NCBI GenBank assembly: GCA_052143655.1
Contig: JBKQSL010000083.1
Coordinates: 1-22,931, forward strand
DNA: 22,931 nt
DNA from: CAVSUR01 sp052143655
GTDB taxonomy: Bacteria > Actinomycetota > Actinomycetes > Streptosporangiales > Streptosporangiaceae
Direction of reading: 5' to 3'
Position numbers and translations under genes: made by a program. Position 1 is the first letter of the stretch. Each line of letters opens with the position of its first letter. Shown here in pieces: positions 1 through 6,757 of the stretch. The notes under the pieces are model-generated. The model was not told the origin of the DNA. It saw only the letters and a list, made by a program, of their open reading frames with translations, and ran no database searches.

Positions 1-162
1 CTTCCCGGCGCCGTTCGGCCCGAGGAACCCGAACACCTCGCCGTGCCCGATCTCGAAACTCACATCGGCGAACGCGACCTTGTCGCCGAATGTCTTGCCC
101 AGGCCCTCGACGGTCAACGCCGGCGCGCTGACCTTGGCCCGTTCCTGGCTTTGCACCGCCAT
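1..162 (-). CDS. ABC transporter ATP-binding protein (N-terminal part, cut by window edge)
   Basis: The first 54 codons of an ABC-type ATPase, which would energise a membrane permease. The visible protein runs from ATG at 162 to the window edge. It contains the usual N-terminal strand (LTVEGLGKTFGDKVAF, about residues 16-31) and ends inside the Walker A loop, GPNGAGK at residues 48-54. A GAGGGAG ribosome site lies 7 bases upstream of the ATG, which fixes the start. The form 'GEVFGFLGPNGAGK' is typical of the DrrA/CcmA-like class of export ATPases paired with a separate permease gene, which would lie left of base 1. It is divergent from the SPFH gene and shares with it an AT-rich, repeat-bearing intergenic region. 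Substrate cannot be judged from this fragment. Confidence 0.9.
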   Translation of the reverse strand, partial: MAVQSQERAKVSAPALTVEGLGKTFGDKVAFADVSFEIGHGEVFGFLGPNGAGK

Positions 163-178
163 CGGAGGACTCCCTCGC

Positions 179-221
179 TTGATAATCTGATATCAATATG
201 ATACAAATCAAGTATCAGTCA
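179..221. promoter_or_regulatory. AT-rich dyad cluster between divergent ABC and SPFH genes
   Basis: This is the most AT-rich stretch in the left part of the window. It holds a perfect 8-bp palindrome TGATATCA (188-195), an inverted repeat TGATAC (199-204) / GTATCA (212-217) with a 7-bp spacer, and an outer pair CTGATA (187-192) / TATCAG (213-218). TATGAT (197-202) resembles a -10 hexamer. On the minus strand TTGATT and GATTAT are 18 bp apart and could serve the ABC gene. The clustered short half-sites suit a dimeric regulator. The ribbon-helix-helix protein encoded downstream is an obvious candidate, but that link is inference. Confidence 0.55.
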
Positions 222-244
222 AGCCTTTTCTGGAGGCGGTTCAT

Positions 245-1141
245 ATGACAGCTCAAGGGCAGCCGATCGCCGAGCGGCCCGCGTGGTTCCTGCCCGGCGT
301 GCGGATGGCGGTCCTGGGTACCGTCGTGCTGTTGGGCGGCGTCGGACTCATCTTCGTCACCACGCGCCAGAACGGCGGGGTGGCGGTGATCATGGGCCTG
401 CTGTCCGCGCTGGTGCTGCTGGCTGGCGTGCTCATCCTGCGCGGCCTGACCCCGGTCAGTCCCGGGCACGCACGCGTCGTCCAGCTGTTCGGCCGGTACT
501 GCGGGACGATCCGCGACATGGGCCTGCAGTGGGTGAACCCGTTCACCGAGCGGATCGTGGTCTCCACCAGGATCCGCAACCAGGAGTCCGCGCAGCTCAA
601 GGTCAACGACGCCGACGGCAACCCGATCGAGATCGCCGCCGTGGTCGTGTGGCAGATCAGGGACACCGCGAACGCGATCTACTCGGTGGACGAGGCGACC
701 AAGTTCGTCACGATCCAGATGGAGACCGCGGTCCGGCACGTCGCGTCCAGCTACCCGTACGACAACAGGGGCACGGATAGGCTGTCGCTGCGAGACAACG
801 CCGACGACGTCACCCGGCAGCTATCCGCGGAGCTGACCAAGCGGGTCACCCCGGCCGGCGTGGACATCGTCGAAACGCGCCTGACCAGGCTCTCCTACTC
901 CCCCGAGATCGCCCAGACCATGCTGCGCCAGCAGCAGGCCAGCGCGGTCATCGGTGCGCGGGCCCGCATCGTCGAGGGCGCGGTCGGCATGGTCCAGATG
1001 GCACTGCAGCGTCTGGAGGAGGAGGGAGTGGTGCAGCTTGACGAGGAACGCAAGGCCGCCATGGTCTCCAACCTGCTCGTGGTGCTGTGCAGTGAGCAAG
1101 CCACTCAGCAGGTTGTGAACACCGGCTCCCTCTACCAGTAA
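245..1141 (+). CDS. SPFH/band-7 (stomatin-like) membrane protein
   Basis: A 298-residue SPFH/band-7 family protein. Two hydrophobic helices near the N-terminus (about 21-40 and 45-66) should anchor it in the cytoplasmic membrane as a hairpin. They are followed by an SPFH domain (about 67-270) with typical stretches: GHARVVQLFGRYCGTIRDMG, then VNPF, then 'IEIAAVVVWQIRD' and a helical C-terminal part ('SPEIAQTMLRQQQASAVIGAR'). Family members oligomerise at membranes and act as scaffolds, often next to proteases or transport systems; no enzyme activity is expected. GGAGG at 232-236 lies 8 bases before the ATG. The gene is followed after 16 bp by a ribbon-helix-helix protein gene and is divergent from an ABC ATPase gene, suggesting a membrane-stress or transport-linked role, which is inference. 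Confidence 0.92.
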   Translation: MTAQGQPIAERPAWFLPGVRMAVLGTVVLLGGVGLIFVTTRQNGGVAVIMGLLSALVLLAGVLILRGLTPVSPGHARVVQLFGRYCGTIRDMGLQWVNPFTERIVVSTRIRNQESAQLKVNDADGNPIEIAAVVVWQIRDTANAIYSVDEATKFVTIQMETAVRHVASSYPYDNRGTDRLSLRDNADDVTRQLSAELTKRVTPAGVDIVETRLTRLSYSPEIAQTMLRQQQASAVIGARARIVEGAVGMVQMALQRLEEEGVVQLDEERKAAMVSNLLVVLCSEQATQQVVNTGSLYQ

Positions 1142-1157
1142 TGGCAGGGCTTCGATA

Positions 1158-1373
1158 ATGGCCGAGCGCAAGAGCATCCTGCTCCGCCTTGACCCCGCCG
1201 TGCACGACGCCCTGGCCCGGTGGGCCAGCAACGACCTGCGCAGCACCAACGCCCAGATCGAGTGGCTGCTCCGCCGCGCGCTGGACGAGGCCGGCCGCCT
1301 GCCCGGTCATGTCCGGCAGATGCGCCGCCCCGGCCGCCCGCCACGACCCGGCGACGCCGACGAGGCCGGCTAG
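1158..1373 (+). CDS. small ribbon-helix-helix (Arc/HicB-like) DNA-binding protein
   Basis: A 71-residue protein with a ribbon-helix-helix layout. A short strand (KSILLRLD, residues 5-12) is followed by helix A (PAVHDALARWASND), a turn (LRSTNAQ) and helix B (IEWLLRRALDEAG). The tail is a basic, proline-rich stretch (RQMRRPGRPPRPGDADEAG). This matches Arc/HicB-antitoxin-type repressors, in which paired strands of a dimer enter the major groove. AGGG about 8 bases upstream supports the ATG at 1158. It lies 16 bp after the SPFH gene and is almost surely cotranscribed. No toxin-like partner is present, so it is more likely an operon regulator than half of a toxin-antitoxin pair. It could recognise the TGATAC repeats at 187-218. 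Confidence 0.8.
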   Translation: MAERKSILLRLDPAVHDALARWASNDLRSTNAQIEWLLRRALDEAGRLPGHVRQMRRPGRPPRPGDADEAG

Positions 1374-1716
1374 CCAGCTGGCTCGGCCGGCTGGAACAAC
1401 TGCCCGCGCCAGGCCCCGGCCGCCGTCCGGCTGGCCACGACCAGCCAGGCGCCCGCCAGCAAGTAAGACCAACCGTAATGACCTGTTCGCAGCCGCTACA
1501 CAGGTGAAAGACCTGCCCAGCCGCCCGCCAGCGGGCTGGTCGTGAGCGGGATACTGTGCCCCGTGAATGATCACGCCTGCTGCCTGGCGGGATGGCTGGC
1601 ATAGTCTGAAACGCTGACGTTACAGCAGTGATGCTCCATCGACACTATTGGGCCCGCGGCATCGCGCCCGGGGCGGAGCGCACGAGGTGCTGGGCGTGCC
1701 ATCGCTGGGGCGCAGG
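1374..1716. other. 343-bp convergent intergenic region with hairpins
   Basis: There is no convincing gene here. It lies between the ends of the plus-strand ribbon-helix-helix gene and the minus-strand oxidoreductase gene, so it should carry their terminators. A 12-bp palindrome AGCCAGCTGGCT (1372-1383) begins at the stop codon. Two adjacent stem-loops sit further on: CAGGT/ACCTG (1501-1515) and CCAGCC/GGCTGG (1517-1539). None has a clear U-run. The part from about 1575 to 1650 is lower in GC and shows no recognised motif. Confidence 0.5.
1501..1539. terminator. paired stem-loops between convergent genes
   Basis: CAGGT (1501-1505) pairs with ACCTG (1511-1515) around the loop GAAAG. CCAGCC (1517-1522) pairs with GGCTGG (1534-1539) around an 11-base loop. 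They lie between convergent genes, where bidirectional termination is expected, but no U-tract follows on either strand, so termination is only inferred. Confidence 0.3.
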
Positions 1717-2634
1717 TCAGGGGATCAGGACGATCTTGCCGAGGATGTGGCCCGCCGCCAGCCGGCGGTAGGCGTCGCGCACCTGGTCCAGCGGGAACGT
1801 GGCCGCGATCGGCACCTCCAGTTCCCCGGCCGCGACCAGGGCGGTCAGCTCGGCCAGCGTATCCGCGCTGGCCGCGGCGGCGTTGCCCTCGGCCTTGACC
1901 CCGTACTCGCCGACCGCGGCGAAGTTCACGATCGTGTCGATCCGCTCCGGCTTGACGCCGAGCTCCAGTGCCAGCTGGACGTAGTCGGCGCCGAACGCGT
2001 CGATGAACGCGTCGACCTGCGGCGCGGCCTGGCGGATTCGGTCGGCGACGCCCTCGCCGTAGCGGACCGGGATCACCCCGTGCCCGGCCAGCCAGCCGTG
2101 GTTGGCCTCTCCGGCCAGGCCGATCACGGTCGCCCCGGCCCGCCGGGCGAGCTGGACGGTGATACAGCCGACCCCGCCGGCCGCGCCGGACACGACCACC
2201 GTGTCACCCGGGCCGGCCTTCACCGCCCGCACCGCGGCCACGGCTGTCGCACCGGCCACGAACAGCGCGCCCGCGACCTCCCACGGCACGGCCGGCAGCT
2301 TGGCGGTCAGGTTCACCGCCTCGACCACGACGTACTCGGCCTGGCTGGCCCGGTTGGCGGTGAACCCGATGACCTCATCGCCGGCCGAGAGCCCGGTCAC
2401 GTCCGGGCCGGTCTCGGCCACGATCCCGGCCAGGTCGCTGCCCTCGCCCGATGGGAAGGTGGCCGGGAACCGCTCGTGCAACATTCCCTCGCGGATCTTC
2501 GCCTCGCCTGGGTTGATCCCGGCTGCCTTGACCTGGACCAGCACCTCGCCCGGACCGGGTACCGGCCGGTCTGCCTCGACGACCTGCAGGACATCGAGGC
2601 CGCCGTACTGACTGAACCGCACTGCCTTAGGCAT
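1717..2634 (-). CDS. NADPH-dependent quinone oxidoreductase (zinc-free MDR family)
   Basis: A 305-residue medium-chain dehydrogenase/reductase of the quinone-oxidoreductase type. The N-terminal GroES-like domain carries PGPGEVLVQVKAAGINPGEAKIREG. The Rossmann domain follows, with the dinucleotide loop SGAAGGVG around residue 150 and the C-terminal FPLDQVRDAYRRLAAGHILGKIVL segment typical of the family. Structural and catalytic zinc ligands of alcohol dehydrogenases are absent, as in zeta-crystallin/QOR enzymes. It should reduce quinones or activated alkenes with NADPH in the cytosol; the natural substrate is unknown. The ATG at 2634 has GGAGG 4 bases upstream. It is on the same strand as the dioxygenase gene to the right, separated from it by a transporter relic. 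Confidence 0.93.
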   Translation of the reverse strand: MPKAVRFSQYGGLDVLQVVEADRPVPGPGEVLVQVKAAGINPGEAKIREGMLHERFPATFPSGEGSDLAGIVAETGPDVTGLSAGDEVIGFTANRASQAEYVVVEAVNLTAKLPAVPWEVAGALFVAGATAVAAVRAVKAGPGDTVVVSGAAGGVGCITVQLARRAGATVIGLAGEANHGWLAGHGVIPVRYGEGVADRIRQAAPQVDAFIDAFGADYVQLALELGVKPERIDTIVNFAAVGEYGVKAEGNAAAASADTLAELTALVAAGELEVPIAATFPLDQVRDAYRRLAAGHILGKIVLIP

Positions 2635-2682
2635 GAGTCCTCCGTAGCTCCGAGATCCGCCTTAACCGCATGCCGCCGCCGG

Positions 2683-2925
2683 TTATGCCGCGACTCGCCG
2701 CCGTCCCGGGACCCGGCTGGCGCCCGCGCCGCGGCCGGGTCGCTTACCGCGCTGCGACCTGCGGCTGGGCGGCCGGTGCAGCCGCCGCCTGCGGGCGCGG
2801 ATGCGGAACAGCGGCAGCGCCGAGGCCAGCAGGCAGGCGGCCAGGAACAGGAACGTGGCGCCGGTGCCGCCGCCGAGCATGCCGACCAGGCAGGCGCCGA
2901 GCACCGGATCTTCCCGGCAGCCTCC
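2683..2925 (-). pseudogene. C-terminal relic of a probable MFS transporter
   Basis: A short reading frame ends at TAA (2683-2685) and is open back to an in-frame TAG near 2935. From a GTG at 2904 it would give 73 residues: one hydrophobic segment (GMLGGGTGATFLFLAACLLASALPLF) and then a basic tail (RIRARRRR onward). This is what the last transmembrane helix plus cytoplasmic tail of a 12-helix MFS transporter looks like, but the preceding helices are missing. The upstream codons (RTTQTAGGCREDP) are not transporter-like. It is best read as the 3' stump of a deleted transporter gene. It could instead be a genuine one-helix small protein; assignment to MFS is tentative. Confidence 0.4.
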
Positions 2926-2952
2926 GGCCGTCTGCGTGGTCCTGGGCTGGCG

Positions 2953-3519
2953 CTAAGGCTGGGTGGCTGGGATGCCCGGCGCGGCTACCGGGAGGTCGTA
3001 GACGCGGCGGACGCTGCTGCCGAGGCGGCTGATGTCCGCGCCGTAGATGTGCAGCGAGATCGCGATGTCGTCGGCGATATTGCGCACCCGGTGGATGTCC
3101 CCGGGCGGGGCGAACCCGCCGACGTCGCCGACCGGGTTCACGCTGGCGCCCTGCTCCTGCAGGAACTGCTCACCGGGGCCGAGGGTGAACAGCTCCTCGT
3201 ACTCGATGCCCTGCAGCACGCCGAACACGCACCAGGCCACGTGGTCGTGGATCGGCGTCATCTGCCCGGGCCGCCAGACCAGGGCGCAGACCGAGAACGA
3301 GCCGTCAGCCTCGCTGTGCAGCGTGTGGCACCGGTAGCCGTCCGGGCTGCCTTCCCGCTCGGCCGGGGTGAGGATGTCCGGCCCGGGCAGGTGATCGCGC
3401 AGCTCGGCGGCGACAAGCCCGGCCGTCTGCGGCCAGTCGGCGCGCCGTCCGGTGGCAGTGCGGATGGCGGTCAGCAGGTTCTCCGGACACCGGGTCCTGA
3501 CCTCGCTGGCGAGCGTCAT
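2953..3519 (-). CDS. cysteine/thiol dioxygenase (cupin, CDO type I)
   Basis: A 188-residue cupin thiol dioxygenase, which oxidises cysteine (or a related thiol such as 3-mercaptopropionate) to the sulfinic acid with ferrous iron. The iron-binding trio is visible: H91 and H93 in TPIHDH and H142 in PPGDIHRVRN. The tyrosine conserved near the active site appears in SLHIYGAD (Y157). C97 in HDHVAWC lies near, but not exactly at, the position of the cysteine that forms the Cys-Tyr cofactor in mammalian CDO. I choose ATG at 3519 (MTLASEV) because AGGAGGG is correctly spaced before it. A TTG 15 bases further upstream would have this ribosome site inside the gene. Rhodanese or sulfite-handling genes often found with CDO are absent here. 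Confidence 0.9.
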   Translation of the reverse strand: MTLASEVRTRCPENLLTAIRTATGRRADWPQTAGLVAAELRDHLPGPDILTPAEREGSPDGYRCHTLHSEADGSFSVCALVWRPGQMTPIHDHVAWCVFGVLQGIEYEELFTLGPGEQFLQEQGASVNPVGDVGGFAPPGDIHRVRNIADDIAISLHIYGADISRLGSSVRRVYDLPVAAPGIPATQP

Positions 3520-3618
3520 TGATCCCTCCTGCAAGCCATCGTCCGTAGAGCGAGCGTAGGAGCCGCCGGCCTGCGGTCCCCCTCGGGCATCATCATATAT
3601 TTCAGGTCATCAAAATAG

Positions 3619-3638
3619 GAATACTTTCCGGCGTATTC
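3619..3638. promoter_or_regulatory. 20-bp dyad upstream of exonuclease gene
   Basis: GAATAC (3619-3624) and GTATTC (3633-3638) form a perfect inverted repeat with an 8-bp spacer. It sits in an AT-rich patch (about 3588-3638) between the divergent dioxygenase and exonuclease genes, a suitable place for an operator or promoter. No regulator is assigned. Confidence 0.35.
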
Positions 3639-3688
3639 GGCTGGACCCGGGCCTTTTCTGGCTGCTGCGCATCCGGCTGCCTGGCAGG

Positions 3689-4609
3689 ATGAGCCGGGTG
3701 GGCACCTTGATGCTGCTGGATACGGCGTCGCTCTACTTCCGCGCGTTCTACGGCGTGCCGGAGACCATGACCGCGCCCGACGGCACGCCGGTGAACGCCG
3801 TGCGCGGGCTGCTGGACATGATCGCCCGGCTGGTCCGGGCCCGGCACCCGGCCCGCCTGGTGGCCTGCATGGACGCCGACTGGCGGCCCGCCTTCCGGGT
3901 GGCGGCGATCCCGTCCTACAAGCAGCACCGGGTCGGTTCCGACGGGGGCGAGCAGGTGCCGCCCGCGCTCAGCGCGCAGGTCCCGGTGATCGAGCAGGTG
4001 CTCGCGGCAGCCGGGGTGGCCACAGCGTCCGCCGCCGGCTACGAGGCCGACGACGTCATCGCCACGCTGGCCGCCCGCGAGGACCCGCCGGCGGAGGTGG
4101 TGACCGGCGACCGCGACCTGTTCCAGCTGGTCGACGATGAGCGCGGGGTCAGGGTGATCTACACCGCGCGTGGCCTGGCCAGGCTGGACGTGATCGACGA
4201 GGCGGCGGTGACCCAGCGCTACCAGATCCCCGGCCGCGGCTACGCCGCGTTCGCCGCGCTGCGCGGCGACCCGAGCGACGGGCTGCCCGGGGTACCGGGG
4301 GTGGGGGAGAAGACCGCCGCGGCGCTGGTGCGGGTCTTCGGCTCGGTGGAGGCCATGCTGGCCGCGCTCGACCAGGGGCACGGCGGCTTCCCGATGGGCA
4401 GCCGGGCCAAGCTCGCGATGGCCCGGGACTACCTGGAGGCCGCCCTGCCGGTGGTGCGCACCGCCACCGACGCGCCGGTGCCGCCGGTGGACGGGCGGCT
4501 GCCCGCCGCGCCGGCCGACAAGGCGGCGCTGGCCGCCCTGGACGAGCGGTGGGACCTCGGCTCATCGCTGGGCCGGATGCTGTCAGCCCTGGCCGCCCCG
4601 CCTGGCTGA
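3689..4609 (+). CDS. stand-alone 5'-3' exonuclease (FEN/Pol I N-terminal type)
   Basis: A 306-residue homologue of the 5'-nuclease domain of DNA polymerase I, without a polymerase part. Such enzymes remove 5' flaps and RNA primers. The metal-binding acids are all seen: D11 (LLDTASLYFRAFYG), D62/D64 (MDADWRP), E119, D121 and D122 (EADDVIATL), D141/D143 (VTGDRDLFQ) and D194/D197 (RGDPSDGLPG). A helix-hairpin-helix-like GVPGVGEKTAAALV follows. The ATG at 3689 has only a weak GGCAGG next to it; the ATG at the MLLDTAS segment is an alternative start that would lose seven residues. The stop codon lies in a tandem 19-bp duplication. The gene converges on the phosphatase gene. Actinobacteria commonly carry such a paralogue beside PolA. 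Confidence 0.92.
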   Translation: MSRVGTLMLLDTASLYFRAFYGVPETMTAPDGTPVNAVRGLLDMIARLVRARHPARLVACMDADWRPAFRVAAIPSYKQHRVGSDGGEQVPPALSAQVPVIEQVLAAAGVATASAAGYEADDVIATLAAREDPPAEVVTGDRDLFQLVDDERGVRVIYTARGLARLDVIDEAAVTQRYQIPGRGYAAFAALRGDPSDGLPGVPGVGEKTAAALVRVFGSVEAMLAALDQGHGGFPMGSRAKLAMARDYLEAALPVVRTATDAPVPPVDGRLPAAPADKAALAALDERWDLGSSLGRMLSALAAPPG

Positions 4610-4648
4610 GGCCGCCCCGCCTGGCTGAGGCCCGGCCCGCCCGGCTGA
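4592..4648 (+). repeat. 19-bp tandem duplication across the exonuclease stop codon
   Basis: The 19-mer at 4592-4610 (GCCGCCCCGCCTGGCTGAG) is repeated exactly at 4611-4629, and a degenerate third copy follows at 4630-4648. The exonuclease stop TGA (4607-4609) lies inside copy one. The array ends 5 bp before the stop of the convergent phosphatase gene. It looks like replication slippage. Confidence 0.85.
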
Positions 4649-4653
4649 CCCGC

Positions 4654-5481
4654 TCAGAGCACCTGGAGCCCTACCAGGCAGGTGTCGTCCTCCGGCTCGG
4701 CGGTGGAGGCCCCGCCGAGCGCGGCGGCCACCAGGCTCTCGGGGTCGGCGGTCCCGCGGACCGCGGCCGCCAGCGCTGCCACGCCCTCGTCGATGGCCCG
4801 GTCGCGGCGCTCGACCAGGCCGTCGGTGTACAGCAGCAGCAGGTCGCCCGGGCTGAGCGCCAGCCGGGCGGCGGCGTACCGGCCGTGGCTGGCGCCGAGC
4901 AGGATCCCGGCAGGCCGCTCCAGCGGCCGGGCCCAGGCGCCGCGGACCAGCAGCGGCGGCGGGTGGCCGGCCTGCGCCCAGGTCAGCACCCGGCTGGCCG
5001 GCTGGTAGTAGCCGGCCATGACGGAGGCGGTGTGCTCGGGCGCCACGTGGTGCACGAGGTCGTTGAGCCAGCCGACCAGCCGCTCGGGCGGCGAGCCGGT
5101 GATCGCCAGCCCGGCCAGCGCCCCGCGCAGCCGGGCCATCCCGGCGGCCGCGGCCAGCCCGTGCCCCCCGACGTCCCCGATGGCGATCAGCACGTGCCCG
5201 CCGGGCATCTCCGCCGTGATGTACCAGTCCCCGCCGACCCGGCCGCGCCGGGAGGCCGGCAGGTAGCGCACGAACGCGCTCAGGCCGGGCAGCGCGAACG
5301 GCTCGTCGTGCAGCGGCAGGATGGCGCGCTGCAGTTCGACCGCGACATGCCGCTCGGCGGCCAGTTCCGCGGCCAGGCGGTCCTCCCGCCGCCCGCCGGG
5401 CACGGCGACGACCGCCTGGCGGGGAACCAGGCCCGGTCCCGGGCTGGCGGCTGGCCGCGAGCCCGCTGTCTCAGAAGCCAT
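4654..5481 (-). CDS. SpoIIE/RsbU-type PP2C serine phosphatase
   Basis: A 275-residue PP2C phosphatase of the SpoIIE class, which typically dephosphorylates an anti-sigma-factor antagonist and so releases an alternative sigma factor. The N-terminal 45 residues are low-complexity and hold no sensor domain. LQRAILP (50-56) starts the domain. The metal acids are D85 in VGGDWY, D103 in GDVGGHG, D220 in LLLYTDGLVERR and the C-terminal EPEDDTCLV. AGHPPPLL (171-178) is the usual core strand. The ATG at 5481 lacks a clear ribosome site. No anti-sigma factor or antagonist gene is adjacent, so its partner must be elsewhere; it is probably cytosolic. Confidence 0.93.
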   Translation of the reverse strand: MASETAGSRPAASPGPGLVPRQAVVAVPGGRREDRLAAELAAERHVAVELQRAILPLHDEPFALPGLSAFVRYLPASRRGRVGGDWYITAEMPGGHVLIAIGDVGGHGLAAAAGMARLRGALAGLAITGSPPERLVGWLNDLVHHVAPEHTASVMAGYYQPASRVLTWAQAGHPPPLLVRGAWARPLERPAGILLGASHGRYAAARLALSPGDLLLLYTDGLVERRDRAIDEGVAALAAAVRGTADPESLVAAALGGASTAEPEDDTCLVGLQVL

Positions 5482-5521
5482 ATGCGTTCACAAGTGGTCA
5501 GAAGCTGTGCACCTAGCGTGA

Positions 5522-5606
5522 GCCATCAGGGGCGGCGCTGTCTAGATGGGGACGCGCCGCGCGCGGATGAGAGGATGCCGTGCGGGAGATGCGCCATCAG
5601 GGCGGC
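5522..5606. repeat. spaced direct repeat upstream of the M24 peptidase gene
   Basis: GCCATCAGGGGCGGC (5522-5536) recurs as GCCATCAGGGCGGC (5593-5606), one G shorter, with starts 71 bp apart. Both copies are in the divergent intergenic region between the phosphatase and peptidase genes. They could be paired regulator sites or chance in GC-rich DNA. Confidence 0.4.
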
Positions 5607-5629
5607 TGATGCTTCGGGAGGCGGAAAAG

Positions 5630-6757
5630 ATGGCGAGCGAACTGTACCCGGCAGAGCGGCTGAGCCGGGCCGCGGCGGCGGCGCGAGCGGCCGGACTCGA
5701 CGCGCTGCTGCTGACCCCGGGTCCGGACCTGCGCTACGTCACCGGCTACGACGCTCATCAGCTGGAGCGGCTGACCTGCCTGGCGCTGCCGGCGCAGGGC
5801 GATCCGGTGCTGGTGGTGCCGCGGCTGGAGAGGCCAGCCGCCCTGGCGTCCCCGGCTGGCCAGCTCGGCCTGGAGATCGTGGCCTGGGATGAGACCGACG
5901 ATCCGTACGCCCTCGTCGCCGCCCGGCTGGAATCCGCGGCGGGCCGGGCGCCGGAGGCGGTGGGATTGTCGGATCGGATGTGGGCGCTGATGGTGACCCG
6001 GCTGCGCGCCGCGATGCCCGGGACGCGGCAGGAACTGGCGTCCGCGGCGCTGCGGTCGCTGCGCGCGCGCAAGAGCCCCGCGGAGATCGAGGCGCTGCTG
6101 GCGGCGGGCGCGGCCATCGACAGGGTGCACGCGCAGGTTCCCGGCTGGCTGCGGCCCGGGCGCACCGAGCAGCAGGTGGCCGCCGACATCGGCGACGCGA
6201 TACTGGCCGAGGGGCACGCCAGGGTCGACTTCGCGATCGTCGCCTCCGGGCCGAACGCGGCCAGCCCGCATCACACCGCGGCCGGCCGGGTGCTGCAGCG
6301 CGGTGATGCGGTAGTCGTCGACATCGGCGGCACGATGCCGAGCGGCTACTGCTCCGACTGCACCAGGACCTACGCGATCGGCATCCCCCCGGACGAGTTC
6401 GCCGCCTACTACCAGGTCCTGCAGGACGCTCAGGAGGCGGCGTGCCGCGCCGTGCGGCCCGGGATCACCGCGGAGGCCGTGGACGCCGCCGCCCGCGAGC
6501 CGATCGCCGCGGCCGGCTACGGCCCGCAGTTCGTGCACCGCACCGGGCATGGCATCGGCCTGGAGAGCCATGAGGACCCCTACATCGTCGCGGGCAACAC
6601 CGAGCCGCTGGAGCCGGGCAACGCGTTCTCCATCGAGCCCGGCATCTACCCGGGCGCGCACGGCGCGCGGATCGAGGACATCGTCGTGTGCACCGCCGAC
6701 GGCAGCCAGCGGCTGAACAATGTCACCCGGGACCTGGTCATCGTGGGCGCGCCGTGA
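5630..6757 (+). CDS. M24B family aminopeptidase / Xaa-Pro peptidase
   Basis: A 375-residue creatinase/prolidase-fold enzyme. The N-terminal creatinase-type domain (to about 145) contains LLLTPGPDLRYVTGY. The catalytic pita-bread domain shows the full set of metal ligands: D231 (VDIGGT), D243 (CSDCTRTYAIG), H307 (HRTGHGIGLESHE), E336 (FSIEPGIY) and E349 (RIEDIV). It should cleave Xaa-Pro dipeptides or a related amide in the cytosol. The start at 5630 is chosen because GGGAGG lies about 8 bases before it and family homology begins there; the frame is open 84 bases further up, but that extension is not protein-like. Its TGA overlaps the GTG of the acyl-CoA dehydrogenase gene, so the two are translationally coupled. 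Confidence 0.93.
   Translation: MASELYPAERLSRAAAAARAAGLDALLLTPGPDLRYVTGYDAHQLERLTCLALPAQGDPVLVVPRLERPAALASPAGQLGLEIVAWDETDDPYALVAARLESAAGRAPEAVGLSDRMWALMVTRLRAAMPGTRQELASAALRSLRARKSPAEIEALLAAGAAIDRVHAQVPGWLRPGRTEQQVAADIGDAILAEGHARVDFAIVASGPNAASPHHTAAGRVLQRGDAVVVDIGGTMPSGYCSDCTRTYAIGIPPDEFAAYYQVLQDAQEAACRAVRPGITAEAVDAAAREPIAAAGYGPQFVHRTGHGIGLESHEDPYIVAGNTEPLEPGNAFSIEPGIYPGAHGARIEDIVVCTADGSQRLNNVTRDLVIVGAP

Noticed and set aside
1158..1373. Toxin-antitoxin locus
   Set aside because: The ribbon-helix-helix protein resembles an antitoxin but no toxin-sized gene with a toxin fold is next to it; the partner in the unit is an SPFH protein.
1648..3522. 624-residue plus-strand open frame
   Set aside because: It is the antisense shadow of the oxidoreductase and dioxygenase genes, low-complexity and rich in Arg/Gly/Asp, with no recognisable domain.
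5546..5629. Upstream start for the M24 peptidase
   Set aside because: The extra 28 residues are Arg-rich and unlike the family, and the good ribosome site points to the ATG at 5630.
4549..5892. 447-residue plus-strand open frame
   Set aside because: Shadow of the SpoIIE/PP2C phosphatase gene; no domain.
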